From: Falsirhodobacter sp. 20TX0035
GTDB taxonomy: Bacteria > Pseudomonadota > Alphaproteobacteria > Rhodobacterales > Rhodobacteraceae
DNA: 64,000 nucleotides
Assembly: GCF_028307215.1 (NCBI RefSeq)
Contig: NZ_JAQMHV010000007.1
Span: forward strand, 61,782-125,781
Reading direction: 5' to 3'
Shown here: piece after piece, positions 10,320 to 19,698 of the stretch
Numbering within the stretch: position 1 is the stretch's first letter
Layout: each line of letters begins with the position of its first letter
Translations under genes and position numbers: made by a program
The notes under the pieces: model-generated
What the model was told of the DNA's origin: nothing
Databases searched by the model: none
Seen by the model: the letters and a program-made list of their open reading frames with translations, nothing else

Positions 10320-11338
10320 GCCAGCATCCGTCGGTAGAGGGAGATCAGGGCCTCCGCCTCATCCTCGATCCGGAAGGCACTGTCCACCCGGATACGAGCA
10401 GCGCGGGCCATGGCATCGCGAAGGGCGGGATCGTCCAGCACCGGCGCAAGGGCGGCGGCCAGGGCGGGCACATCGTCGGGGGGCACCAGTGTGCCGCTCT
10501 CGGGGCTCAGCAGCTCCTCGAACGCGCCAGTGCGGGTGGCGACCACGGGCACACCGCAGGCCATCGCTTCCAGCGGGGTCAGCCCGAAGCCTTCCCACCG
10601 TTGGGGGGCCACATACAGATCCAGCGCGCCGTACCAGTCGGGCATTCGGTCCACCGTCACCTCGGGCAGGAACAGGATGCGCTCGGCCAGACCGGCCGCC
10701 GCCACGCGCGCCTTCAGATCGGCCAGGAAGGGCTGGTCCTTCTCCACCGCCCGCCCCATGACCACGGCCGTGACCCTCGGCCGCGTCGGCAGCAGGTCGA
10801 TCATCGTCGCGACGAAGTTGTCCGTCCCCTTGGACGGCCGGATGCGCCCGTAGCAGCCCACCAGCACCCCCGGCGGCAAGCCCAACCGGGCGCGCAGGGT
10901 GTCGCGGTCCGCAGGTGGCGCAAATGTCTCCGTATCGATCCCGTGCAGGATAACCTCGGCCTCCCGCTCCAGATAGGCGGCCCCCTTGGCCGAGGTGGCG
11001 ACCACCCGGTCCATCCGTTCGATCAGCCACTTCGTCCACCCCGTGTGCCGCCGCTGCGAGGCGGAGGTGAACAAAAGCCGGTAGCGCCGTCGCAGCCCGT
11101 GCACCAGGATCAGGCCCAGCAGCATTTCCGTGTTGCGCCGGGCATGCCAGACGCGCCAGCGGTCGCGGGGCAGGGTGGCCGCCCGCCACAACGGAATGTG
11201 CGGCACCCCCGCCGGCAGGCCGGGCCCCGTGGCCACGATGCCAATCCGGCGTGCCTGCACCGGAACAAGGCGGGCGATGGTGGCGGTAACGCCGGACAGG
11301 CGCCGCTTCAGGTTGGGGGCAACGACAAGGATCTCCAT
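10316..11338 (-). CDS. Glycosyltransferase family 4
   Basis: 340 residues. GT-B fold retaining glycosyltransferase. N-terminal domain begins MEILVVAPNLKRRLSGVT; C-terminal donor-binding domain has GCYGRIRPSKGTDNFV, LFLPEVTVDRMPDWY and the E-x7-E-type loop PQRWEGFGLTPLEAMACGVPVVAT. Such enzymes build LPS core or capsule; some Rhodobacterales homologues are annotated as LPS core mannosyltransferases, but substrate cannot be read here. ATG 11338 is used rather than an ATG 9 bases upstream, since the core fold starts there. Followed by the GT29-like gene with a 4-base overlap. Confidence 0.88.
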   Translation of the reverse strand: MEILVVAPNLKRRLSGVTATIARLVPVQARRIGIVATGPGLPAGVPHIPLWRAATLPRDRWRVWHARRNTEMLLGLILVHGLRRRYRLLFTSASQRRHTGWTKWLIERMDRVVATSAKGAAYLEREAEVILHGIDTETFAPPADRDTLRARLGLPPGVLVGCYGRIRPSKGTDNFVATMIDLLPTRPRVTAVVMGRAVEKDQPFLADLKARVAAAGLAERILFLPEVTVDRMPDWYGALDLYVAPQRWEGFGLTPLEAMACGVPVVATRTGAFEELLSPESGTLVPPDDVPALAAALAPVLDDPALRDAMARAARIRVDSAFRIEDEAEALISLYRRMLA

Positions 11339-11434
11339 GCCCCGCATCCTATGCAAGGCGGGGCGCGTTGAACAGGTCGCTTCCCCTTCACCCCGCATCT
11401 GCTAGCTATGGGGCGGCAACAGGAAGGAAGCCTC

Positions 11435-13045
11435 ATGCGGGATTGGTGGCGCGGCTCGGTGACGTATCAGATCTATCCCCGGTCCTTTCAGGATTCGAAC
11501 GGGGACGGGATCGGGGACCTTCCGGGCATCACGCGGCGGCTGCCGCATGTGGCAAGCCTTGGGGTGGACGCGATCTGGCTGTCGCCCTTCTTCCCCTCGC
11601 CCATGCTGGACATGGGATACGACGTGTCCGACTATAGCGACGTCGATCCGCAGTTCGGCACGCTGGCCGAACTCGACACGCTTCTGCGCACCGCGCACGA
11701 CCTGGGGCTGAAGGTCATCATCGACCAGGTCATCAGCCATTGCGCCAGCACCCATCCGCTGTTCATCGAAAGCCGCCGCGACCGCACGAACAGCAAGGCC
11801 GACTGGTTCATCTGGGCCGATCCGAAGCCCGACGGCGGGCCGCCCAACAACTGGCTGGCGATCTTCGGCGGCCCGGCCTGGACCTGGGACGCCGGCCGCC
11901 GCCAGTACTACATGCACAACTTCCTGGCCGAACAGCCGACCTTCAACTTCCACAATCCGGCGGTGCAGGACTATTTCCTGGATGTGCTGCGCTTCTGGCT
12001 GGACCGCGGGGTGGACGGCTTCCGGCTGGACACCGTGAACTACTACTTCCACGACCCGAAGCTGCGGTCGAACCCCGCGCTGCCCTTCGACCGTCCACCC
12101 ATCAACCCCTATGACATGCAGGACCAGATCTACACCAAGTCCCGGCCGGAAAACATCGCCTGGCTAGAACGGATGCGCGCGCTGACCGACCAGTATCCCG
12201 ATCGCATGATGATCGGAGAGGTGGGCGACGCCCTCCGCGGCATTCCCCTGATGGGCCAGTACACCAAGGGCGAAAAGCGCCTCCACATGGCCTACAGCTT
12301 CGAGATGCTGGACGACCGCTTCTCGGCCCACTTCTTCCGTTCCACGGTGGAGCGGTTCTTCGAAGGCGCGCCCGACGGCTGGCCCTGCTGGGCGTTTTCC
12401 AACCACGACGTGCCGCGCCACGCCGGGCGCTGGTCCGACCATGGCCGCCCCGCCGACGTGGCGCGGCTGTCGGCGGCGATTCTCGCCTCCCTCGAAGGGT
12501 CCGTGTGTCTTTATCAGGGGGAGGAGCTGGGCCAGACCGACACGGAGCTGGAGTATCGCGAGCTGACCGACCCCAAGGGCCTGCGCTTCTGGCCCGACGA
12601 AAAAGGCCGGGACGGCTGCCGCACCCCAATGGTCTGGGACGGCACAGCGCAGGGCGGCTTTTCCACCGGCACGCCCTGGCTTCCGGTGAAGCCGCCGCAG
12701 GCCGCCCGCAACGCCGCCGGGCAGGAGGGGCAGGCGGATTCGGTCCTGAGCGCCTATCGCGACATCTTCGCCTTCCGGAAGGGGCACAAGCTGCTGCGGC
12801 GCGGGCGGACGCGGTTCTTCGACCTGCCCGAACCGATCCTCGCGTTCACCCGCTGGCTGGGCGGGGACCATCTGCTGTGCGTCTTCAACCTGGGCCCCGC
12901 CCCGGTGGCGCTGACCCTGACGGGGGCCGAGGGCACGCTGGGGCCGGGCCATGACGCCGTTCTAGACGTGAACGAGCTGCGTCTGGGCCCGAACGGCTAT
13001 GCCTGGCTGTCGGTGGGCAAGGATGTGACCGTCGCGCCGGCCTGA
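11435..13045 (+). CDS. GH13 alpha-glucosidase / alpha-amylase-family hydrolase
   Basis: 536 residues, no signal peptide. Retaining glycosidase of the oligo-1,6-glucosidase/alpha-glucosidase group. Motifs: YQIYPRSFQDSNGDGIGD (11-28), DQVISH (98-102), nucleophile Asp199 (DGFRLDTVN), acid/base Glu262 (MIGEVGD), transition-state Asp325 (SNHDVPR). C-terminal beta-sandwich from about residue 460. ATG 11435 is preferred to 11408: GGAAG lies just upstream and homologues begin DWWRGSVTYQIYP. No ABC sugar transporter or regulator is next to it, unlike many aglA loci; it stands alone and diverges from the glycosyltransferase operon. Confidence 0.9.
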   Translation: MRDWWRGSVTYQIYPRSFQDSNGDGIGDLPGITRRLPHVASLGVDAIWLSPFFPSPMLDMGYDVSDYSDVDPQFGTLAELDTLLRTAHDLGLKVIIDQVISHCASTHPLFIESRRDRTNSKADWFIWADPKPDGGPPNNWLAIFGGPAWTWDAGRRQYYMHNFLAEQPTFNFHNPAVQDYFLDVLRFWLDRGVDGFRLDTVNYYFHDPKLRSNPALPFDRPPINPYDMQDQIYTKSRPENIAWLERMRALTDQYPDRMMIGEVGDALRGIPLMGQYTKGEKRLHMAYSFEMLDDRFSAHFFRSTVERFFEGAPDGWPCWAFSNHDVPRHAGRWSDHGRPADVARLSAAILASLEGSVCLYQGEELGQTDTELEYRELTDPKGLRFWPDEKGRDGCRTPMVWDGTAQGGFSTGTPWLPVKPPQAARNAAGQEGQADSVLSAYRDIFAFRKGHKLLRRGRTRFFDLPEPILAFTRWLGGDHLLCVFNLGPAPVALTLTGAEGTLGPGHDAVLDVNELRLGPNGYAWLSVGKDVTVAPA

Positions 13046-13166
13046 GCGCCGCAGCCGTGTCCGTCCGTTACGCAGATCAGCGTGCCGGTCGGCGCGACGC
13101 GGACGAGCCTCATCCCGCCGCTCCGGTCGTCCCCCACCTCATGAATACGGTTGATGCGGCCGAGGT

Positions 13167-13637
13167 TCAGGCGCGGTGATAGGGTGCGCCGGACAGGATG
13201 GAGGCCGCGCGATACAGCTGTTCGGTCAGCATGACCCGCACCAGCATGTGCGGCCAGACCATCTGGCCGAAGGACAGGGCGAAATCGGCAAGGTTGCGGA
13301 AGGCGGGCGCCAACCCGTCCGCGCCACCGATGACAAAGGCCACGTCCTGCCGCCCGCCGTCGCGCCAGCGCGCCAACTGATCCGCGAAATCCGGGCTGGA
13401 CAGCGTGCGGCCGCGTTCGTCCATCACGCAGACCAGCGCGCCGGACGGCACGGCGCGGGCCAGAAGCTCGGCCTCCGCCTCCATCCCGCCATTCTTGCGG
13501 TCCTCCACCTCGTGAACGCTCAACGGGCCAAGGCTCAGCGCCCGGCCCGTGCGGTCGAAACGGGTGGTGTAGTCGTCGACAAGGTCACGCTCGGGGCCCT
13601 GCCGGAGTCGGCCCACCGCGCACAGATGCACCCGCAT
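13167..13637 (-). CDS. rlmH: 23S rRNA (pseudouridine1915-N3)-methyltransferase
   Basis: 156 residues. SPOUT-class methyltransferase acting on the 70S ribosome at Psi1915 of helix 69. Typical elements: MRVHLCAVGRLRQGPE start, VCVMDERGRTLSS, the knot motif AFVIGGADGLAPAF, and the C-terminal LSFGQMVWPHMLVRVMLTEQLYRA ending with YHR. TGATG overlap with the preceding rsfS indicates translational coupling; the rsfS-rlmH pair is conserved in many bacteria. 120 bases downstream separate it from the convergent glucosidase. Confidence 0.96.
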   Translation of the reverse strand: MRVHLCAVGRLRQGPERDLVDDYTTRFDRTGRALSLGPLSVHEVEDRKNGGMEAEAELLARAVPSGALVCVMDERGRTLSSPDFADQLARWRDGGRQDVAFVIGGADGLAPAFRNLADFALSFGQMVWPHMLVRVMLTEQLYRAASILSGAPYHRA

Positions 13638-14005
13638 CAGATCAGCGGGGATTGCTGGTCCGAAGGAAGCCACATCTTTTCAAGCTGGTAGAACTCGCGC
13701 ACCTCGGGACGGAAGACGTGGACGATGACGTCGCCCGTGTCGATCAGCACCCAGTCGCCGGTGTCCTTGCCTTCAACCTTGGAAATGCGGCCGAAGTCCT
13801 GCTTGACGCTGTCCATCAGCTTTTCCGCGATGGACGCCACCTGGCGCGACGAGCGGCCCGAGCAGATGACCATGTAGTCGGCCATGTCGGAACGTCCGCG
13901 CAGGTCGATCTGCACGACCTCTTCGGCCTTGTCGTCGTCCAGCGATTGCAGGACGCGGGCCAGGATTGCCTCGCTTTGCGAGGTGTCGGGGGAAGCCGCG
14001 TTCAT
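13637..14005 (-). CDS. rsfS: Ribosomal silencing factor
   Basis: 122 residues. Binds L14 (uL14) on the 50S subunit and blocks subunit joining in starvation. Family core: LDDDKAEEVVQIDLRGRSDMADYMVICSG start region, SSRQVASIAEKL, DTGDWVLIDTGDVIVHVF and REFYQLEKMW. Start ATG 14005 (MNAASPDTS) gives the usual length; an upstream in-frame ATG at 14098 would add 31 non-conserved residues. First gene of the rsfS-rlmH operon. Confidence 0.94.
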   Translation of the reverse strand: MNAASPDTSQSEAILARVLQSLDDDKAEEVVQIDLRGRSDMADYMVICSGRSSRQVASIAEKLMDSVKQDFGRISKVEGKDTGDWVLIDTGDVIVHVFRPEVREFYQLEKMWLPSDQQSPLI

Positions 14006-14166
14006 GTCAGGGCGCGGCCCGACCGGCAGACCGGTCGATGGATCGGAATGAGACAGGACATCGTCCTCCAGCTGTCGCGCGCGGGACAACCCGCGCAAAT
14101 CCCGTTCATGTTAACATCAAGGGCCCGCAACCTCAACGGGCGGTTCGGGGGCGGAGCAGGGACGGT

Positions 14167-14664
14167 TCAGGAGGCGGGGCAGGGGCGCAGGTCAGGAAGG
14201 ATCGTGCGCAGTTTCTCGGGGCCCATCTCCTGTGTCGCGGTGCTGCCGAAACCGGGGCGGTAGAGGCGATAGGATATGCGTTCCTGCCCACCTGTTCCGG
14301 CGTTCCGACAAAGAGGGAGACGCGGGACGAACGACGGCACCTGTCCATGCCGATCCCAGAAATCCATGGCGCGGGACTGGGATTCGGCGTCCCGGACGAT
14401 GAACCGGTAGGTGATCCTGCTTCCATCAGCTTGGCTGCGGGTCAGGATCAGGGGGATCTCCTCTTCCTGAGAACGCCGTGCGGGCCTTTCCTTGCTGAAA
14501 TTTCGAAAGTCGACGGTCGCGTCAGGCCGGTAGAGGCCAAGGCCGGGGGTCAACGTGACGTCCAGCTGGATGCCGCCCAGCGCCGCGCCCTGGTCCACCC
14601 GCGTGCCTTCCGCCCACGCCGCCACCGGCAGGCAAACCAACAGCGCCCGCAACAACCACGTCAT
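14167..14664 (-). CDS. Hypothetical exported protein
   Basis: 165 residues; not recognised. Clear signal peptide (WLLRALLVCLPVAAWAEG; cleavage after AWA about residue 18). The mature part is beta-rich, includes GGIQLDVTLTPGLGLYRPDATVDF split over residues 29-52, charged KERPARRSQEEE (58-69), and two cysteines (119 and 162) that could form a disulfide in the periplasm. AAGGGC upstream supports ATG 14664. It diverges from leuC; the leuC promoter lies just 23 bases upstream of its start codon. No functional inference is possible. Confidence 0.6.
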   Translation of the reverse strand: MTWLLRALLVCLPVAAWAEGTRVDQGAALGGIQLDVTLTPGLGLYRPDATVDFRNFSKERPARRSQEEEIPLILTRSQADGSRITYRFIVRDAESQSRAMDFWDRHGQVPSFVPRLPLCRNAGTGGQERISYRLYRPGFGSTATQEMGPEKLRTILPDLRPCPAS

Positions 14665-14686
14665 AACCCGTGCCCTTTCGAAAACC

Positions 14687-14714
14687 TTGCCTGCCGCGAC
14701 AGTGCTGGTATGAT
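14687..14714 (+). promoter_or_regulatory. Sigma-70-type promoter for leuCD
   Basis: TTGCCT (14687-14692), 16-base spacer, TATGAT (14709-14714). This is the best -35/-10 match noted in the window. The predicted start is near 14721, one base from the ATG of a short ORF, so the transcript may begin leaderless. leuC starts 176 bases downstream of the -10 element. Confidence 0.6.
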
Positions 14715-14721
14715 ATACACC

Positions 14722-14814
14722 ATGCAAGGGTTCATCTATTTCAACATCACCGACCATGCCCGCCTTCCGGCGCGGTTCCACGGTGCCACCCGGAACGTCC
14801 TCGCGCGGCTTTGA
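14722..14814 (+). CDS. Possible 30-residue leader peptide upstream of leuC
   Basis: Short ORF, 30 codons plus TGA, beginning about 8 bases after the leuC -10 box, so it would be translated from a leaderless or nearly leaderless mRNA. Starts MQGFIYFNIT and ends NVLARL, with Leu codons CTC and CTT in the last four sense codons. A strong hairpin begins two bases after its stop. That arrangement resembles ribosome-mediated attenuation, but the peptide is not Leu-rich (three Leu in total), so the role is inference. Confidence 0.3.
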   Translation: MQGFIYFNITDHARLPARFHGATRNVLARL

Positions 14815-14815
14815 C

Positions 14816-14848
14816 GCGGCGGGATGCCTCGCGCATCCCAGACGCCGC
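14816..14848 (+). promoter_or_regulatory. Hairpin between leader ORF and leuC
   Basis: GGGATG (14821-14826)/CATCCC (14834-14839) with a 7-nt loop, extended by GCGGC (14816-14820)/GCCGC (14844-14848) across a 4-nt bulge. Only a weak pyrimidine run follows (CCTTTCCTT), so it could be an attenuator or an RNA-stability element rather than a strong terminator. Confidence 0.45.
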
Positions 14849-14889
14849 TGATCCTTTCCTTCAAAGCCATCCGCATCACAGGACGAGCC

Positions 14890-16316
<1,427 letters not shown>

Positions 16317-16317
<1 letters not shown>

Positions 16318-16922
16318 TGGACAAGTTCACCCAACTGACGGGCGTCGCCGCTCCCATGCCGCTGGTCAACATCGACACGGACATGATCATCCCCAAGCAG
16401 TTCCTGAAGACCATCCAGCGGTCGGGCCTTGGCAAGAACCTGTTCGACGAACTGCGCTATGACGCGCAGGGCAACGAGAACCCGGACTTCGTGCTGAACC
16501 AGCCCGCGTATCGCAACGCCGAGATCATCATCGCGGGCGACAATTTTGGCTGCGGATCCTCGCGCGAGCATGCCCCTTGGGCGCTCCTTGATTTCGGGGT
16601 GCGCTGCGTGATCTCCACCTCCTTTGCCGACATCTTCTTCAACAACTGCTTCAAGAACGGCATCCTGCCCATCGTGATGCCGCAAGAGGTGGTGGACGTG
16701 CTGATGGAGGACGCGACCCGCGGCGCCAACGCCCGCATCACCGTGGATCTGGAGCGGGAGGTGGTCACCACCTCCGACGGGAAGGAGTTCACCTTTTCCA
16801 TCGACCCGTTCCGCCGCCACTGCCTTCTGAACGGGTTGGACGACATCGGCCTGACGATGGAAAAGGCCCCCGCGATTCAGGGGTTCGAGGCGAAGATGGC
16901 CACCGCGCGCCCTTGGATTTAA
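16317..16922 (+). CDS. leuD: 3-isopropylmalate dehydratase small subunit
   Basis: 201 residues. Swivel-domain partner of LeuC. Family motifs: [14 protein letters not shown] (substrate-specifying loop), [17 protein letters not shown], and [14 protein letters not shown] 16317 shares its A with the leuC stop codon; the in-frame GTG at 16314 is less likely. Followed directly by a terminator whose loop contains the next gene's ATG. leuB and leuA are not in the window. Confidence 0.97.
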
Positions 16923-16945
16923 CGCGCCGTTAACCGTGATCTGCG

Positions 16946-16974
16946 AAGCCCGGTGCCATGCGCGCCGGGCTTTT
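16946..16974 (+). terminator. leuCD terminator overlapping the next gene's start
   Basis: AAGCCCGG (16946-16953), 11-nt loop, CCGGGCTT (16965-16972), then TT. The ATG at 16958 of the following gene is inside the loop, and the 3' arm encodes residues 3-5 of its signal peptide. Confidence 0.8.
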
Positions 16975-17911
16975 CCTTGTTCTTCTTCTGACGCCGCTGG
17001 CGGCGATGGCCGATCCGGTGCGGGTCGCCACCTTCCACACCGACCTGTCGGCCAAGGGGCCGGGCCTGATGCTGCGCGACATCCTGCGGGGCGACGCGGC
17101 GGGCGCGGTGGCGGCGGTGGACGCCACGCGGGCCGACATCCTTGTGCTTCAGGATGTGGATTACGACCTGCACGGCGTGGGGCTGAGCGCCTTCGCGGAC
17201 CTTCTGGCCACCGACTACCCCTTCCGCCTTGCCTTGCGCCCGAACACGGGGATGGGCACCGGGCTGGATCTGGACGGCGACGGGCGACTGGGCGGCGCGG
17301 CGGACGCGCAGGGCTTCGGCTTCTTTTCGGGCGATGGCGGGATGGCGGTTCTGTCGCGCTTTCCCATTCTGGCCGACCAGATGCGCGACTTCTCGGCCAT
17401 GCTCTGGGCCGATCTGCCAGACGCCTTGCTGTTCGAGGGGATGGGCGAGGAGGCCCGCGCCGTGCAGCGCCTGTCCTCCGTCGGGCATTGGGAGGTGCCG
17501 GTGCAATTGCCCTCGGGCGCCGTGCTGCGGCTTTTGACCTTTCACGCCACGACCCCGGTCTTCGACGGGCCCGAGGATCGCAACGGCCGCCGCAACGCGG
17601 ACGAGATCGCGTTCTGGCCTGCCCTGATCGACGGCCGGCTGCCCTTCGCCCCGACGCAGGGGCCGTGGGTGCTTCTGGGCAGCGCCAACGCCGATCCGCA
17701 GGCCGGCGACGGGCGGCGCGACGCGATCGCGGCGCTTCTGGCCCATCCCGCCCTGACCGACCCGCTGCCCGGCACCGTCACCGCCGAGTACCCGCAGACC
17801 GGTCCCCTGCGGCTGGATTACGTGCTGCCGCAGGCCGGCATTGCCGTCACGGGCACGGGCGTGGGGGAAGGTGTCCCGCACCGTCCGGTGTGGGTCGATC
17901 TGGATCTCTAG
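16958..17911 (+). CDS. Exported endonuclease/exonuclease/phosphatase-fold protein, degenerate active site
   Basis: 317 residues. Signal peptide 1-18 (AGLFLVLLLTPLAAMA). Mature domain resembles the DNase I/exonuclease III/phosphatase fold: RADILVLQDVDYD, GDGGMAVLSRFPI, LRLLTFHATTPVFDGPEDRNGRRNADE split around residue 190, LDYVLP and the terminal HRPVWVDL. The canonical Gly-Asp-x-Asn motif reads GSANADP, so the Asp is Ser, and the usual Gln-Glu of motif I is Gln-Asp. Either a divergent periplasmic enzyme or a non-catalytic relative. No ribosome-binding site is evident and the start lies in the leuCD terminator, suggesting a leaderless or internally initiated transcript. Confidence 0.8.
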   Translation: MRAGLFLVLLLTPLAAMADPVRVATFHTDLSAKGPGLMLRDILRGDAAGAVAAVDATRADILVLQDVDYDLHGVGLSAFADLLATDYPFRLALRPNTGMGTGLDLDGDGRLGGAADAQGFGFFSGDGGMAVLSRFPILADQMRDFSAMLWADLPDALLFEGMGEEARAVQRLSSVGHWEVPVQLPSGAVLRLLTFHATTPVFDGPEDRNGRRNADEIAFWPALIDGRLPFAPTQGPWVLLGSANADPQAGDGRRDAIAALLAHPALTDPLPGTVTAEYPQTGPLRLDYVLPQAGIAVTGTGVGEGVPHRPVWVDLDL

Positions 17912-18930
17912 TTGTCGGAAACGCGGAAGCCGCCCGGGATCGCATCGCGCCCGTCCAGCACCAGATCGACCATGACCTGCGCCACCTTGGGCGCCATGCC
18001 GAAGCCGATCTTGAAGCCGCCATTGGCGATGAAATGCCCCGGACGGTCGGGCCAAGGCCCCAGCATCGGGGCGCGCGATTTCGGCCGCGGCCGCAGCCCG
18101 GCCCAGCGTTCCACCACGGGTGCTGCGGCCAGAACCGGCACCGCCGCGACCGCCTTGGCGTGCAGGGCGTCCAGTTGCGCGTCGGTCGACAGGTCCTGCG
18201 TGTCCCGTTCGGTCGTGGAGCCGATGGCCACGGTGCCGTCGGCATGGGGGATGATGTGCAGCCCATCCACGAACAGCTGCGGCATGTCCCGCGCGTCATG
18301 CCGCAGCACCAGCGCCTGCCCTTTGACCCCGGTGCCGATGTTGCGGCCCAAGGCCCGCGACAGGTCCGCCAGCCCCGCCGCGCCCGTGGCCCAGACGACA
18401 GGCGCGCCCTGCGCTTCCGGCCCTATGGTGCCGCCCTTCACGCGGACCGCCTCTGCCAGCGCCGCCAGCGCCATGCGGGGATGGATGCGGCCGGACAGCG
18501 TGTCCACGATCAAGAGGCCGGTGGGAGAGGGCGGTTCCCACCCGCCCTGCGCCGGGCGCACGCGCCACTGGGCGCGGCCTTGCCACAAGGTCGCGGCCTC
18601 CAGCCCCCGCGCCTCGGCCATCGCCACCGCGGCGGCGTCGGCCAAAGGTTGCAGGCGGCCGGTGCGGGCGTGGCCGGAAGGCAGGCCCGACGCCTCCTCC
18701 ACCCCGCGCCAGAAGGTGTCGGCCATCAGCAGGCTGTCGAGCTGGAACGCCTTCTTGGGGTTCCAGTTCTCCGGCACATGCGGCGCCAGCGCCCCCACCA
18801 CCCCGCCCGAGGATCCGGCCCCCACGCCGTGCGGATCGACGACGGCCACGCGCGCGCCGCGGCGCGCCGCCTCCCATGCGATGGACAGGCCGAAGATTCC
18901 GGCGCCGTGGATGATCAGGTCGGGTGTCAT
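17908..18930 (-). CDS. FAD-dependent DadA/ThiO-type oxidoreductase, probable MnmC(o)-like partner of MnmD
   Basis: 340 residues. Dinucleotide-binding start LIIHGAGIFGLSIAWEAARRGA (2-23) and the DAO-fold C-terminus with RWAGLRPRPKSRAPMLG, then NGGFKIGFGMAP. In E. coli a related FAD domain fused to the methyltransferase forms MnmC, where it removes the carboxymethyl group from cmnm5(s2)U34 of tRNA. Here it is a separate gene divergent from mnmD, 93 bases apart, which supports the same role; a generic glycine oxidase or D-amino-acid dehydrogenase remains possible. Its stop overlaps the convergent nuclease-fold gene by 4 bases. GGAAAGG lies before ATG 18930. Confidence 0.78.
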   Translation of the reverse strand: MTPDLIIHGAGIFGLSIAWEAARRGARVAVVDPHGVGAGSSGGVVGALAPHVPENWNPKKAFQLDSLLMADTFWRGVEEASGLPSGHARTGRLQPLADAAAVAMAEARGLEAATLWQGRAQWRVRPAQGGWEPPSPTGLLIVDTLSGRIHPRMALAALAEAVRVKGGTIGPEAQGAPVVWATGAAGLADLSRALGRNIGTGVKGQALVLRHDARDMPQLFVDGLHIIPHADGTVAIGSTTERDTQDLSTDAQLDALHAKAVAAVPVLAAAPVVERWAGLRPRPKSRAPMLGPWPDRPGHFIANGGFKIGFGMAPKVAQVMVDLVLDGRDAIPGGFRVSDN

Positions 18931-19023
18931 GCGCCTTTCCATACGGGATGCGGACCCCGACCGCCAGAACGGGTGTTGCGCTTGGCGCGGGGCAAGAGCA
19001 TGGAGGGGGCGACGGAGATTCCC

Positions 19024-19698
19024 ATGCAGGCAGAGCTTGATTGGCGGGACGGGGCGATTCCGGTCTCTTCCCGCTTCGACGATCCCTACTTCTCGCTCAC
19101 GGGCGGGCTGTCGGAAACGCGGCACGTGTTTCTGGACGGAAACAACCTCCCCGCGCGCTTCCGCGACGGGTTCCACATCGCGGAACTGGGCTTCGGCACG
19201 GGGCTGAACCTTCTGGCGGCCCTGATCGCATGGCGGGCCGCCGGGGCGGCGGGCCAACTGCACTTCACCTCGTTCGAAGCGTTTCCGATGGCCGCGCCCG
19301 ACATGGCCCGCGCCCTGTCCGCCTTCCCCGAGGTGGCGGGGGTCGCCGCCCCGATCCTTGCGCAATACGCCAATGGCGCCCGCCACATCCGCCTGCCGGA
19401 TCTGGAGGCGCGGATCGTGATCGGCGACGCGCGCGACACGCTGCCCACCTGGGACGGGGCCGCGGACGCCTGGTTCCTTGACGGCTTTTCCCCGGCCAAG
19501 AACCCCGAGATGTGGGCGGACGACCTGCTGGCCCAAGTGGGCGCCCACACGGCGCCGGACGGAACCTTCGCCACCTACACCGCGGCCGGCCACGTGCGCC
19601 GGGCGCTTCAGGCCGCCGGGTTCGCGGTGGAACGCCGCGCGGGATTCGGAACGAAACGGCACATGACGGTCGGGCACCGGCCGAAGGAGACGCAATGA
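19024..19698 (+). CDS. mnmD: tRNA 5-methylaminomethyl-2-thiouridine(34) methyltransferase
   Basis: 224 residues. SAM-dependent methyltransferase converting nm5(s2)U34 to mnm5(s2)U34. It has the MnmC N-terminal-domain features: the DDPYFS opening, HVFLDGNNLPARF, SAM loop ELGFGTGLNLLAAL, and FLDGFSPAKNPEMW. The FAD domain that follows in E. coli MnmC is absent; a separate, divergently transcribed FAD oxidoreductase lies next to it. ATG 19024 is preceded by GGAG. Overlaps the transporter gene by 4 bases (ATGA). Confidence 0.92.
   Translation: MQAELDWRDGAIPVSSRFDDPYFSLTGGLSETRHVFLDGNNLPARFRDGFHIAELGFGTGLNLLAALIAWRAAGAAGQLHFTSFEAFPMAAPDMARALSAFPEVAGVAAPILAQYANGARHIRLPDLEARIVIGDARDTLPTWDGAADAWFLDGFSPAKNPEMWADDLLAQVGAHTAPDGTFATYTAAGHVRRALQAAGFAVERRAGFGTKRHMTVGHRPKETQ

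Noticed and set aside
13008..13123. Short minus-strand ORF of about 38 codons overlapping the 3' end of the GH13 gene (starts MRLVRVAPTG)
   Set aside because: A GGAG precedes it, but it overlaps a real gene, has no recognisable family and could easily arise by chance in high-GC DNA.
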